Source: a virus. Taken from it: DNA of 27,186 nucleotides. Location of the stretch: IMG/VR virus record IMGVR_UViG_3300036792_000277, positions 1 through 27,186 of that record; one strand, written 5' to 3'. The translations under genes were made by a program, and so were the position numbers. Of this stretch, positions 1-7,281 are shown piece after piece. Position 1 is the stretch's first letter, and every line of letters begins with the position of its first letter. The notes under the pieces were generated by a model, which saw only the letters and a list, made by a program, of their open reading frames with translations, ran no database searches and was not told the origin of the DNA.

Positions 1-696
1 GGCGCAAGCGCACGCGATCAAAAGCGCGATGTCTCTGGCGACATCCACGTCCGTGGTGAGATTGAAGTAACGGTTCCCCCAAACGTTATCAAGAAAAACG
101 ACGCCGCAGATGAAAAGAAGGAAACCAGAGACCGCAAACGCTATCGACTTGAATTTGTGGGTCTGATCGCTGTCATCATCTACGCTGGCTTGACCTTTTG
201 GCAGGCGTATCTCACACGTGAACTCGTGAAGAGCGGCCGTCTTTCCACTCGTCCATATGTAGGAGTAGATTCAATCGGCGTAGGGTTTCGCAATCATAGG
301 CCAAACGGGGACAGCTTCCTCGGACAGAACCTTGATGACACAACTGATGCCTTCCAATGGTCTCCCGCGATAAAGAACTTTGGAACTGTCCCCGGTTACA
401 ACGAAGTCGGATATCAGAGAGTATTTATCAACAATGTTGAGTCTCGTTGGTACGAGAAAACACCAGACAAGCCGGGGATAATATTCCCGGGTCAAACAAT
501 ACTTCTTCTCAGTCACACTGGCACTAAAGAATGGCCTGGAATCAGGAACGGAACAGATACCTTGAATTTGGACATTCACATCGAATACGACGGAAACGAT
601 AAGGATAAGAATGAACACTACACATACTGCGAGAGACTTCAGTACTCGACGAGAGCCGCTAAATTTATGAACTTGGGTCCGGTCTGCGCTAAATGA
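1..696 (+). CDS. Membrane-anchored hypothetical protein, 5'-truncated
   Basis: The frame is open from the first base of the window to the TGA at 694-696, so the true start lies to the left; the GTG at 157 falls inside the transmembrane helix and is unlikely to be the start. About 52 charged residues (many Lys, Arg, Asp) precede one membrane helix at about 157-220, which contains VGLIAVIIYAGLTFWQAYL. A soluble domain of about 155 residues follows, beginning RPYVGVDSI and looking beta-rich. One N-terminal helix followed by such a domain is common among uncharacterised bacterial proteins, and I cannot assign a function. The gene converges on the minus-strand gene ending at 732, with a 35-bp gap that has no clear terminator. 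It could be host or phage accessory DNA. Confidence 0.7.
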   Translation, partial: GASARDQKRDVSGDIHVRGEIEVTVPPNVIKKNDAADEKKETRDRKRYRLEFVGLIAVIIYAGLTFWQAYLTRELVKSGRLSTRPYVGVDSIGVGFRNHRPNGDSFLGQNLDDTTDAFQWSPAIKNFGTVPGYNEVGYQRVFINNVESRWYEKTPDKPGIIFPGQTILLLSHTGTKEWPGIRNGTDTLNLDIHIEYDGNDKDKNEHYTYCERLQYSTRAAKFMNLGPVCAK

Positions 697-731
697 CTGA
701 AAGAAGATCGTCACAAGAGAGTGATGTGACC

Positions 732-1193
732 TCATTCCTCCAGGAGTTCCTCAATCTTCTTGACCGCCTTTTTCCAACTAATATGCAGCTCGACGGTCAG
801 GCTTTCTAGAGCCTCGATCGCGGCCTTAGGTGCATGCTGCGTCTTCAGGTAGGCCTTCAGGATGTCGATGTCGTCATCGAGCCGCTTCAGATTCTCATCT
901 TTGACCTCGGCGACGCGTTCCAGCACCTCGCCGGCGTCGATCAAGGACTCAGGGTCGGTGAAAGGGTTCGAGGTTCTGACTGGAGGCTTGCGCTCAACGA
1001 AGGTCAAGTTGTCGACGCGTTCGCGAAAGCGCTGCATGTTGGTTCCCGGGACGTGGAGGTCAACCTCCTTGCCTCCGTAATGTACGTTGGAGATTTCGTA
1101 GGTCAACACAGAGCGACCGGGCTTCACCTTGTCGCCGACCTGGGGCTGGGGTGTGGACTCAGGGGTACCGGCTTTTTTGAGGGTTTTAGCCAT
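732..1193 (-). CDS. Hypothetical protein, 153 aa
   Basis: This is a soluble protein starting MAKTLKKAG. The N-terminus is Pro/Lys-rich and disordered, followed by a short beta-like domain (about residues 20-70, VGDKVKPGRSVLTYEISNVHYGG) and a charged helical C-terminal half (about 85-153, rich in Glu, Lys and Leu) that could form a helical hairpin or coiled coil. There is no signal peptide or membrane segment, and I do not recognise the family. It lies 13 bp downstream of the exported proteasome-like gene on the same strand, so the two may be cotranscribed. The ribosome binding site is weak (GAG close to the ATG), which fits coupling to the upstream gene. Confidence 0.65.
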   Translation of the reverse strand: MAKTLKKAGTPESTPQPQVGDKVKPGRSVLTYEISNVHYGGKEVDLHVPGTNMQRFRERVDNLTFVERKPPVRTSNPFTDPESLIDAGEVLERVAEVKDENLKRLDDDIDILKAYLKTQHAPKAAIEALESLTVELHISWKKAVKKIEELLEE

Positions 1194-1206
1194 GACTCAG
1201 CAAGCG

Positions 1207-2079
1207 TTATTTCCAGACGTCTGGACAGACGGACTTACGCTTCAACCAAGAAGCACCTGTCGGCCCAAGCAGAATAATGTCAGTTTCACCGCCAACAGCG
1301 AAGGTACCGTTGTCTTGTTTCGATGTGGGAGCCACAATGGTCATAAATTCTACTGCATTTGCTTCCTTTTGCTTGAAATCTCCTGGTTGGTCAATTGACC
1401 CAAGCAACGGTTTGAACGCAGCATTAGAACCAACCAGTCGAGACCAATAAGTTTGCTGTTGCCGCAATTCCTCAAGGTCTCCGTACCTCAATCCGTATGC
1501 CTGAGAGCCTTTATCTCCTTCGATGAATCGGAGATTTCTCAGCCAGACGGGTGTTGATGAAGTAGCGGTTGAATCAGGGGTATCCACTATCTCAAATGAA
1601 GACCTCACGAACACTACATTTCTGTTGTCGTCTACTGTAGCGAAAACGGCTTCGATGGGACTCAAGCCTGGAGCCTCGGAGCGGAGTTGAGGATTCAACA
1701 TTGAAGCGTCCAGTTGCGCAATCACCCAGGTATTCCAACGTTTTGCGACCGACATTAAATCCTTTCGCGTATGAATTGGTTTTTCCCGAACCAGTTCCGC
1801 AGCCTTTGCAAAGAAACTATTATCATCGCGGCCAATCCCTCCGATCCCGGCTTCCGTGAATATCGTTTTGCCGTCGACCTTAATGATTTTGCATGTCTGA
1901 TAGGTGGTCATGTTCCTAAACGTCATCGCGCTATCGGCTGCGAAGAGAATCTGGTTATCAGTTGGCAGAGCAAGGACCGCAGTACCGTGACTGTATTGGG
2001 ATAAAGCAGAAGAATTCGTTGCAACAAGCGCCATATGCAATCCAACGATTGCGACTCCCAGCTTTCTCATGTCGGGCAT
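1207..2079 (-). CDS. Exported Ntn-hydrolase (proteasome/HslV-like) protein
   Basis: The N-terminus is a Sec-type signal (MRKLGVAIVGLHMALVA then small residues). Just after it comes HGTAVLALPTDNQILFAADS, which aligns with the start of proteasome beta and HslV subunits. If the Thr of G-T is Thr1, then Asp17 of the AADS motif falls at exactly the proteasome spacing, and a Lys (TCKIIKVDGK) lies one residue from Lys33. A C-terminal GGETDIILL segment resembles the family's closing GG motif. Seen: the motif order and spacing. Known: Thr1, Asp17 and Lys33 form the proteasome active site. Inferred: an exported, self-processing Ntn hydrolase of unknown substrate. I chose the second of two adjacent ATGs because GAGGA then lies 5 nt upstream; 2082 is the alternative. 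It is AT-richer than the phage genes. Whether it is host or phage accessory is unclear. Confidence 0.6.
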   Translation of the reverse strand: MPDMRKLGVAIVGLHMALVATNSSALSQYSHGTAVLALPTDNQILFAADSAMTFRNMTTYQTCKIIKVDGKTIFTEAGIGGIGRDDNSFFAKAAELVREKPIHTRKDLMSVAKRWNTWVIAQLDASMLNPQLRSEAPGLSPIEAVFATVDDNRNVVFVRSSFEIVDTPDSTATSSTPVWLRNLRFIEGDKGSQAYGLRYGDLEELRQQQTYWSRLVGSNAAFKPLLGSIDQPGDFKQKEANAVEFMTIVAPTSKQDNGTFAVGGETDIILLGPTGASWLKRKSVCPDVWK

Positions 2080-2386
2080 CATCTTCCTCGCTTTGAACTG
2101 AAAAGTGTAATCACTCTGGATACCAGCCCCTTACGTCTCGCTGAATCTTCGGCAGCAAGCTCTTTTATCCTTTTGTTATACCGGCGCTTTCCGCAGCTTC
2201 AGCCTCGGTGTTAGATCATCCCTCGATTGATTCGCGGCATGTGGGCATTTGGGTCGAACATGGAAACAGTATAGGCGAAGAAAAAGAGAATAAATGCCGG
2301 ACAAATTTCCTACTTTTAGAAAGGTTGCCGTTTGCGGGTCCCGTAGAATAAGGCGTATATTGTGATTGTTATGGAGAGTATGTAAA
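2080..2386. other. Divergent intergenic region, no gene seen
   Basis: About 300 bp separate the minus-strand exported gene from the plus-strand gene at 2387. I find no convincing ORF or RNA gene. It is AT-rich around 2270-2325 and should hold promoters for both directions. Confidence 0.5.
2332..2361 (+). promoter_or_regulatory. Possible sigma70-like promoter
   Basis: TTGCGG (2332-2337), an 18-nt spacer and TATATT (2356-2361) lie about 25 nt before the ATG at 2387. The hexamers only moderately match consensus, so this is a weak call supported mainly by position. Confidence 0.3.
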
Positions 2387-2653
2387 ATGGCCGCCTTTTC
2401 GAAGCTGTATTTTTATGCGATGACTCTCGGACGGAGTTCGGAAGCAAAGCGACGCCTTCGTACAGCTCTTGCGGATGATCTTGCTGGAAAGAGTATTCCG
2501 ACCTCCGAAGCCTTTAGATTAGCTAAAGCTAAAGCCCCGGCAATGCCTGCCGGTCGGAGCCTGCAAGAGGTAGATCTGCGCGATAGGTTGAACGACACGC
2601 ACATGCTGCGCCAATCGGGCGCACCAAATTGCAACTTCAAGAACAAGTCATAG
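2387..2653 (+). CDS. Small hypothetical protein, possible antitoxin partner
   Basis: This is an 88-aa basic, mostly helical protein starting MAAFSKLYFYAM. The ATG at 2387 was chosen because GGAGAG lies about 10 nt upstream. Residues about 15-60 are rich in Arg, Lys, Ala and Leu and could bind nucleic acid; the C-terminal 25 residues look disordered. No known antitoxin fold (AbrB, RHH, HTH, Phd) is recognisable. It lies 9 bp upstream of the RelE/ParE-like gene in the same operon, the usual place for an antitoxin. That context is the only reason to suggest the role. Confidence 0.55.
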   Translation: MAAFSKLYFYAMTLGRSSEAKRRLRTALADDLAGKSIPTSEAFRLAKAKAPAMPAGRSLQEVDLRDRLNDTHMLRQSGAPNCNFKNKS

Positions 2654-2662
2654 GGGTTGAAC

Positions 2663-2959
2663 ATGCGCGAATTGCGTTGGTCTCCTTTTGCCTACGAGTC
2701 CCTTCGTCTCGCGAAGCCCACTGATGCTGAGTTTGAAGAACTTGACAAGGTCCTGGCTCTCATTCTGGAAAGGCCTGATCAGATAGGACTAAAGGTTCCA
2801 TTCCAAGTCAGTTACCAGACTCGCGTGGTAAATTGTGGGCGTTTCGTGTTGGAGTTTACGACTAATCTACTTATCACCGCTTTTTACGTTGAGCGCCAGA
2901 TGATGGAGGAGTTTAAAACCACGCGAGAATCGAAAGTGTCTAAATTTAAACGGGTCTAA
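2663..2959 (+). CDS. RelE/ParE-superfamily-like protein (possible toxin)
   Basis: This is a 98-aa protein starting MRELRWSPFAYESL. The ATG at 2663 has AGGGG 6 nt upstream. The order of elements fits RelE/ParE folds: a first strand and helix (LRWSPFAYESLRLA), a helical pair with a short ERPDQIGLKVPF turn, then strands with RVVNCGRFVLEF and ITAFYVER, where an Arg-X-X-X-X-Gly-Arg pattern precedes the closing strands. Family length is typically 85-110 aa. A catalytic set cannot be confirmed by eye, so it may be an inactive or divergent member. If real, it would act in the cytoplasm as an mRNA interferase or gyrase inhibitor, with the upstream 88-aa protein as antitoxin. Confidence 0.45.
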   Translation: MRELRWSPFAYESLRLAKPTDAEFEELDKVLALILERPDQIGLKVPFQVSYQTRVVNCGRFVLEFTTNLLITAFYVERQMMEEFKTTRESKVSKFKRV

Positions 2960-3013
2960 CGAGGAGTCAATATCAGAGCAGCTATCGCTCTCGGCGGTCC
3001 CTTCGTCACCCTG

Positions 3014-3310
3014 TTGGGTATAGCTCTGAGTGTATGGGGAACTTATGTGATCACAAAGGCTTATCACCCCTTTCGAGGTGTGGGTCTCCTTATTGTCCTC
3101 GTTCGGTTGAGCACGCGCTATCTTCTCGGACATCGCGAAAGAGCAATAGAAGAATTTCGCTACATGAATAAAATTGCGATAAATAAAGAAAGCCGGACAG
3201 AGTCGCTCGTGGGGATCTATCTAGTGTTCGTTGGCTTCATTCTTCAGGGAGCTGGAGCCCTGTTTTGGGCAGTGGACGAGTTTATGACCGTTAACTCCCC
3301 CACGAAGTGA
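3014..3310 (+). CDS. Small two-helix membrane protein, start uncertain
   Basis: The C-terminal part is clear: a membrane helix near VGIYLVFVGFILQGAGALFWAV and a basic loop (RYLLGHRERAIEEFRYMNK) before it. The first hydrophobic helix begins upstream of the TTG at 3014 (in-frame residues IRAAIALGGPFVTLLGIAL), and no ATG, GTG or earlier TTG lies between it and the stop of the preceding gene at 2959. GAGGAG at 2961-2966 sits 5 nt before an in-frame ATC at 2972, so translation may start there or by coupling. Taking the TTG would cut the helix in half. Function is unknown; it is the last gene of the plus-strand group and ends about 20 bp before a strong terminator. Confidence 0.5.
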   Translation: MGIALSVWGTYVITKAYHPFRGVGLLIVLVRLSTRYLLGHRERAIEEFRYMNKIAINKESRTESLVGIYLVFVGFILQGAGALFWAVDEFMTVNSPTK

Positions 3311-3332
3311 CCCGTTCTTCTGGCAAACAAAC

Positions 3333-3360
3333 AAGCCGCCTCCGAAGAGGCGGCTTTCTT
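3333..3360. terminator. Bidirectional Rho-independent terminator
   Basis: A perfect 10-bp stem (AAGCCGCCTC / GAGGCGGCTT, 3333-3342 with 3347-3356) has a 4-nt loop. On the plus strand it is followed by TTTCTT. On the minus strand the loop is C-UUCG-G, a very stable tetraloop, and the tail is TTGTTTGTTT. It ends both the plus-strand accessory operon and the minus-strand late operon. Confidence 0.9.
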
Positions 3361-3414
3361 AGTTGAACGGAACGTTGATGCGTCCCCTAAGATGCGTCGA
3401 AGGAGCGTGTAGCA

Positions 3415-4206
3415 TTAAAGGGCGAATTTGCAAGCGCCCCACGCGGCGACTTGGCTTTCTATTGTTCCGGAGACTGAGTTGATAAATCCAACCTCTGCGA
3501 TGCCGGAGTTCCAGAAATCCCCTACTCCGAACGCCGCGCCTACTTCATCAACGTTCGTGCTGAGTGCGCTCACCACCGTCGCGGTTGCGTCCGTCGTACA
3601 ACTTCCGCCTGCGCAAGTCTTCAGTGTGGCTAGGCCGGTACTCTGGTTATATTCAGCCAACAGCAGGTGATATCCGGCAGTAAGGGTTGCGCCCTCAACA
3701 AGACCAGCTATGCCCTGATTCAGCAGCAGCGACTTACCGCTGTCCATTCGCCACTCAAGACACCCGCTTGAAAACGAGCAGCCGATGATCGCGTGTGATC
3801 CACTTGGGTTGCTCGGGACGTTCACCACGGCGTAGTAGGTCCACGAGACATTCGAGGAAGAAAGCGGTGACGTAATTGGAAACAGGCTACCTGTTCCGTT
3901 AAATGTTGCTGCTGCAAGGCCGTTGATCTGCCCAGTTGTGTAGGTAGGCTTGCTACCGGAAGGCTGGCTCAGAGTATTCCCTCCCGCCGGGTCCACCACC
4001 TGCTCGATCTGCATGCCATTGGTGCAGGTAACTCCTCCGGTACAAGTATTTGGCGGAGAGGCATACATCGGCCACCGGTTCGTCATCGTGGGAGGAGTGC
4101 AGGTTCCAGAAGGCGGGTTGAAATTCTGCCCGAAGAACACTGCATTCTGAGACAGCAAAACGCCGGGCCAGAAGATCAAGAGGAGCATTGCGATTAGTTT
4201 TCTCAT
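3415..4206 (-). CDS. LamG/concanavalin A-like protein with signal peptide (fibre cassette)
   Basis: This 263-aa protein starts MRKLIAMLLLIFWPGVLLSQ, a Sec signal with likely cleavage near residue 19. The remainder is rich in Gly, Ser, Thr and Asn and reads as a jelly-roll: ATFNGTGSLF, WTYYAVVNVP, ARSGGHAI-like and WNSGIAEVGF segments are typical of LamG-like laminin/glucanase folds, ending VAAWGACKFAL. Cys pairs (for example residues about 36-61 and 140-150) would suit disulphides. AAGGA lies 6 nt before the ATG. It is the last gene of the late operon, 10 bp after the fibre gene, and is followed by the terminator. A role in binding host surface glycans is inferred from fold and position. The signal peptide is unexpected for a virion protein. 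Confidence 0.7.
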   Translation of the reverse strand: MRKLIAMLLLIFWPGVLLSQNAVFFGQNFNPPSGTCTPPTMTNRWPMYASPPNTCTGGVTCTNGMQIEQVVDPAGGNTLSQPSGSKPTYTTGQINGLAAATFNGTGSLFPITSPLSSSNVSWTYYAVVNVPSNPSGSHAIIGCSFSSGCLEWRMDSGKSLLLNQGIAGLVEGATLTAGYHLLLAEYNQSTGLATLKTCAGGSCTTDATATVVSALSTNVDEVGAAFGVGDFWNSGIAEVGFINSVSGTIESQVAAWGACKFAL

Positions 4207-4215
4207 GAGCTGTCC

Positions 4216-5502
4216 TTAGCGAAGATTTCCGTAGCAGTTTGTGCCGTCGTAAATGAAGGCGAGGATGTTGATAGCCGATGCAGTGGTGTTCAGAGCGAGA
4301 GTGGTGAGCGAAGTGAAGCCGGTCGACCCGCCCTGCTTCCACGTGCAACCGGTTCCGAGTGTCGCCGTCGCCCCGCCCGTTGAGTCTTGTTTGAAGACGA
4401 GGACGTAGCTTCCACCGTTGACCAGACCGGTTAGGTTGATCGAGCGCGTAGAAGTCGTATGGACCAACGTCACGGTCGAATTTGAGATGAGCGCGGATGC
4501 AATTGCCCAGGTCACCGAAGCTCCGTCGGTCAAGGTGCTGAACGAAGGACTCGCCGTTCCGATACCGCCCTGTGCTACTGGTAGCGGCGCTGCCAGGTGA
4601 GTCACCGTGACCTGGTTCGACGTATTAATGTCCGAGCCAGTTCGAGCAATGCTGGGGCCGCAGGTAACTGATACTGCACCGGCTGATGTAGTGCAGTCGC
4701 CAGTCAGAGCAGGCATCTGCGTCGCCGCGGCGCTGCCAGAGATGTCAGCGAACGTAGGTTGAGACGCTGTGAAGCCGCCGGTTGCGCTGTTGTATGAAGT
4801 GAAGAAGTTATGCGCTACGGCAGACAGAGTCGAGGCCAGTACGGTCGAGCTCGGCAGGTAGGCGTTCGCGTTGGTCGCCGCCGCCGTTCCGAATGATCCG
4901 CCCGCGTACGAAGTGAGAGACGACGAAGTGACATTCGGTGCGAGTGTTGTGCCGGAAAGCGTTCCAGCAGGAGCTACGACGGCGCTGGTTGACACCGCAG
5001 TTGCTCTTCCCTTCCCGTCGTACGTGACGACCGGAATGGCAGATGGCGAGCCAAAGGAACCGACGTTCGAGTTCACAGTCGCCAGCGTGGTTGCGCATAG
5101 TGAACTGGTGACGTCGCCAGTAAGGGAAGGAAGCTGTCCGCAGCCCGCCGATCCAGAGAGGTTGTTGAATGCCAGGCTGACGATACCCGTCTGACCATTG
5201 ACTGATTGGACTGGAGAGGCTGGCGTGAGAATCTGCTGCCAGTTCGCAAGCGTTGACGCCGGTGAGTTCTGAAGGATGTAAGTCGTATTGGTGTCCGACC
5301 GGATAGCCACGTCACCTATCGTCGCCGCCAGAGCCAGCATTGCTGACTGAGAGGTAACCACGAAGGTTTGATCGATGGCTATAGGTGGCAGTTGAGAAGA
5401 GGGCAGTAAGCCGCTGGAGTCCAGAGAGGCATAACCATTAGGCTGACCCTTTGCAGAGCTTGGCTGTGAAGCATTCGCAGTTGCCTGGGCCGCCAGCATC
5501 AA
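4216..5502 (-). CDS. Tail fibre, C-terminal part (frameshifted from upstream ORF)
   Basis: About 428 residues of repetitive fibre sequence rich in Ser, Thr, Ala and Gly. Repeated segments of the type [11 protein letters not shown] and [11 protein letters not shown], and [11 protein letters not shown], are characteristic of long phage tail fibres, and a C-terminal beta domain (about 330-428) ends [13 protein letters not shown]. The nominal TTG/ATG start at 5502/5499 has no Shine-Dalgarno. The first residues ([14 protein letters not shown]) continue the sequence expected after the TAFDA of the upstream collagen-like ORF. One extra G at 5493/5494 explains the break. I therefore read this as the distal part of one 750-aa fibre, separated by a natural mutation, a sequencing error or programmed slippage. 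Confidence 0.75.
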   Translation of the reverse strand: MMLAAQATANASQPSSAKGQPNGYASLDSSGLLPSSQLPPIAIDQTFVVTSQSAMLALAATIGDVAIRSDTNTTYILQNSPASTLANWQQILTPASPVQSVNGQTGIVSLAFNNLSGSAGCGQLPSLTGDVTSSLCATTLATVNSNVGSFGSPSAIPVVTYDGKGRATAVSTSAVVAPAGTLSGTTLAPNVTSSSLTSYAGGSFGTAAATNANAYLPSSTVLASTLSAVAHNFFTSYNSATGGFTASQPTFADISGSAAATQMPALTGDCTTSAGAVSVTCGPSIARTGSDINTSNQVTVTHLAAPLPVAQGGIGTASPSFSTLTDGASVTWAIASALISNSTVTLVHTTSTRSINLTGLVNGGSYVLVFKQDSTGGATATLGTGCTWKQGGSTGFTSLTTLALNTTASAINILAFIYDGTNCYGNLR

Positions 5503-6475
5503 ACGCGGTGGACGGCTGAGTCGCAGCTGACCCTAGTCCCAGGTTGGACCGGGCAGAGGAGACGCTGGCGAGATCGCTCAGGTTGTTCGCTGTCTGTGCA
5601 GCTCCCACGATGCGAGGGTCATTGCCTTCTGCGGCAGTGTTTGCCGTCGAGCCATAGGTCACGGTGCCGTTGCCGCCGGAACCAGCCGGTCCCTGAGGAC
5701 CAGTGGCACCCGTCGCGCCCGTCAGACCGATGGGGCCTTGTGCTCCAGTCGCACCCGTCAGACCAATGGAACCTTGGGCACCCGTCGCACCTGTCGTTCC
5801 GGTTGCTCCTTGTGGTCCAGTCGCACCGGTGAGTCCGATCGGACCTTGAACACCTTGAGGTCCTGTGGCTCCGGTGTCACCTTTCGGTCCAGCAGGACCA
5901 ACAGGTCCGACGCCACCCGCACCCGTACCGGAACCCGTCACGAGGACAGGAACGCCGCCGACACACATATATAAGAGACCACCGTCTAGATTCTGAACAT
6001 AGAACGACGGACTCACACATGTGCTGGGAGGCGCGGCGGTACCGTACGACACCTGGATCGGTTCGACGTTGGTCGTCTGGGCAGGGGGAGCATACGCGTC
6101 AAGAGCCCACGTAGCGCCGGTGATGTTCGGCACCGCAGTGAGAGTGAACGCTCTCTGCGCGGCAGTATTCGTAATCTGGATCGAATAGAGAAGGTTCGGA
6201 GTATTCGTCAGAGCAGCGTCAGGAATCTGGCACGCGCCTGTGATTACGCCTGAAACGATCGTGCAGGAATAGGAGTCTGGAGAGTTCAGTCCGCCGCCGC
6301 CCTGCTCAAACGCAATCGGGATCCCAGCGAGATTCACGGGAGTGAACGTAACTGTGCCGGCGGCGATTGTCTTTCCACCCATTTTGATGGAGCTGGCGGT
6401 GATGGTGGTCAGCTGTGCATGAGCGGCGCCGAGCGCGCAGACGAGCGCGACGGCTACTTTGAGTAGTCGATTCAT
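5438..6475 (-). CDS. Collagen-like tail fibre protein with signal peptide, N-terminal part
   Basis: The 345-residue ORF starts with a Sec signal, [20 protein letters not shown], cleaved after A-H-A. A beta-sandwich-like domain follows (about 21-180, starting [17 protein letters not shown]) with Cys residues at 71, 82, 153 and 171. Residues 188-267 are collagen-like Gly-X-Y repeats ([17 protein letters not shown]). Residues 270-326 ([25 protein letters not shown]) are a classic fibre stem that normally runs on as FDAAxxA. Here the frame changes after FDA, and the last 19 residues (with Cys-Glu-Cys) are probably nonsense. AGGAG lies 4 nt before the ATG. Collagen-like stems form trimers, so a trimeric host-binding fibre is inferred. 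The signal peptide is atypical for a phage fibre. Confidence 0.8.
   Translation of the reverse strand: MNRLLKVAVALVCALGAAHAQLTTITASSIKMGGKTIAAGTVTFTPVNLAGIPIAFEQGGGGLNSPDSYSCTIVSGVITGACQIPDAALTNTPNLLYSIQITNTAAQRAFTLTAVPNITGATWALDAYAPPAQTTNVEPIQVSYGTAAPPSTCVSPSFYVQNLDGGLLYMCVGGVPVLVTGSGTGAGGVGPVGPAGPKGDTGATGPQGVQGPIGLTGATGPQGATGTTGATGAQGSIGLTGATGAQGPIGLTGATGATGPQGPAGSGGNGTVTYGSTANTAAEGNDPRIVGAAQTANNLSDLASVSSARSNLGLGSAATQPSTAFDAGGPGNCECFTAKLCKGSA
5675..5914 (-). repeat. Collagen-type Gly-X-Y coding repeat
   Basis: About 27 Gly-X-Y triplets are encoded here, with near-repeated DNA units coding for [10 protein letters not shown]-like peptides. The DNA similarity between units makes the array prone to slippage or recombination and hence to length variation of the fibre. 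Confidence 0.85.
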
Positions 6476-6500
6476 GGTGCTCCTGAGTTGCTGGTGGGTC

Positions 6501-7037
6501 TTAGAGGGAAAGCTTGGGAGATGTGGTCTTATGACGATGAGGGACTTGATGCAATAGAGCCATCTCAGCTCGCTCGTGCATCCTCGTCTGTAGCAGAGCG
6601 CTGAAGGCCGGAAGGTCGGTCGTCATCAGAGCGGTCTCGTCGTGGTTGAACGACGACATCACGTGGATGTCAGGTACACGCTTGTAGCTGCCCATCAGCT
6701 CCTTGCGGGTCAACGTGGCTTTCCACGCCTGAAACCCTTCCTCAGTGATTTCGCCGCTCTTACGCATCTCTGGATAGTGAAAGGTCGCATCCGTGCAGAG
6801 CTTGGCGTGAACTTCGGCGATGCGGTTACCGGGCTTCAGCGTGGTGGGGCCACCGCAAACGGGGCATATCACCTCACCATCTTCATCCTGTAATCCGGCT
6901 TGCTCAGCCATGTCCGGATTGATTGCACCGGGGCAAAACTGCTGATGGCAGTGGTGAAGATCAGGGTGCTGATGGAGGTTGCAGCGAGGGGAGTGAAAGC
7001 AGTAGTGCTTATGAGAATTAAGTAGTCGCTGGGGCAT
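6501..7037 (-). CDS. Cys/His-rich hypothetical protein, putative zinc binding
   Basis: This 178-aa protein starts [10 protein letters not shown]. Residues 9-36 contain ten Cys or His ([25 protein letters not shown]). A CPVCGG motif with a later Cys (AKLCTD) follows at about 58-81. The rest is helical and charged, with [12 protein letters not shown] and a C-terminal helix. AGGA is about 10 nt before the ATG, which overlaps the end of the preceding gene by 20 bp. I do not recognise the family. It sits inside the tail-fibre cassette between small tail-associated proteins and the collagen-like fibre, so a metal-stabilised virion or assembly role is possible. The start could be later, for example the Met of MAEQAGL, if the His/Cys-rich part is not translated. 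Confidence 0.55.
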   Translation of the reverse strand: MPQRLLNSHKHYCFHSPRCNLHQHPDLHHCHQQFCPGAINPDMAEQAGLQDEDGEVICPVCGGPTTLKPGNRIAEVHAKLCTDATFHYPEMRKSGEITEEGFQAWKATLTRKELMGSYKRVPDIHVMSSFNHDETALMTTDLPAFSALLQTRMHERAEMALLHQVPHRHKTTSPKLSL

Positions 7038-7281
7038 TGGTCGAGGTTCCTGTGGTTGTCGCCGGCTTCTTTACAACGGTTTTGGTAGCTGCGTCATAGG
7101 TGAAGTTCTGAATCCCTTCAGCGATGAGGGTGTCGTACGTAGCAGCATCAATCCCAACCGGATCGGCTAGGATTAGGTTCGGAAAGGACACTATGTTTAC
7201 GAGAGGAACGATGGTAAGTCCTGGGTTAGCACAAACGTGACAAATGTTTTCAGCGTTATCGTGCTCGAGAAAATAGATCAT
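7018..7281 (-). CDS. Small hypothetical protein of the fibre cassette
   Basis: The 87-aa protein starts MIYFLEHDNAENICHVC. I chose the ATG at 7281 over the one at 7302 because it overlaps the stop of the upstream gene as TAATG and has AGGTGG 5 nt upstream. A CxxC (ICHVC) near the N-terminus is followed by hydrophobic segments (GLTIVPLVNIVSFPNLIL) and a region resembling a small peptide-binding or cap motif (DAATYDTLIAEGIQNF). The C-terminus is a low-complexity Thr/Ala tail. Function unknown; the position suggests a tail accessory protein. Confidence 0.65.
   Translation of the reverse strand: MIYFLEHDNAENICHVCANPGLTIVPLVNIVSFPNLILADPVGIDAATYDTLIAEGIQNFTYDAATKTVVKKPATTTGTSTNAPATT

Noticed and set aside
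697-731. Terminator between convergent genes at 696 and 732
   Set aside because: Only a 4-5 bp inverted repeat (GTCAC/GTGAC); too weak to call.
834-1277. Plus-strand ORF over the 153-aa hypothetical gene
   Set aside because: Antisense to a better supported ORF; composition is biased and no ribosome binding site or motif is seen.
3377-3398. Direct repeat GATGCGTC as an att core
   Set aside because: Only 8 bp, adjacent copies and no integrase nearby.
5675-5914. CRISPR-like repeat array
   Set aside because: The repeats are in frame and code for Gly-X-Y triplets; there are no unique spacers.
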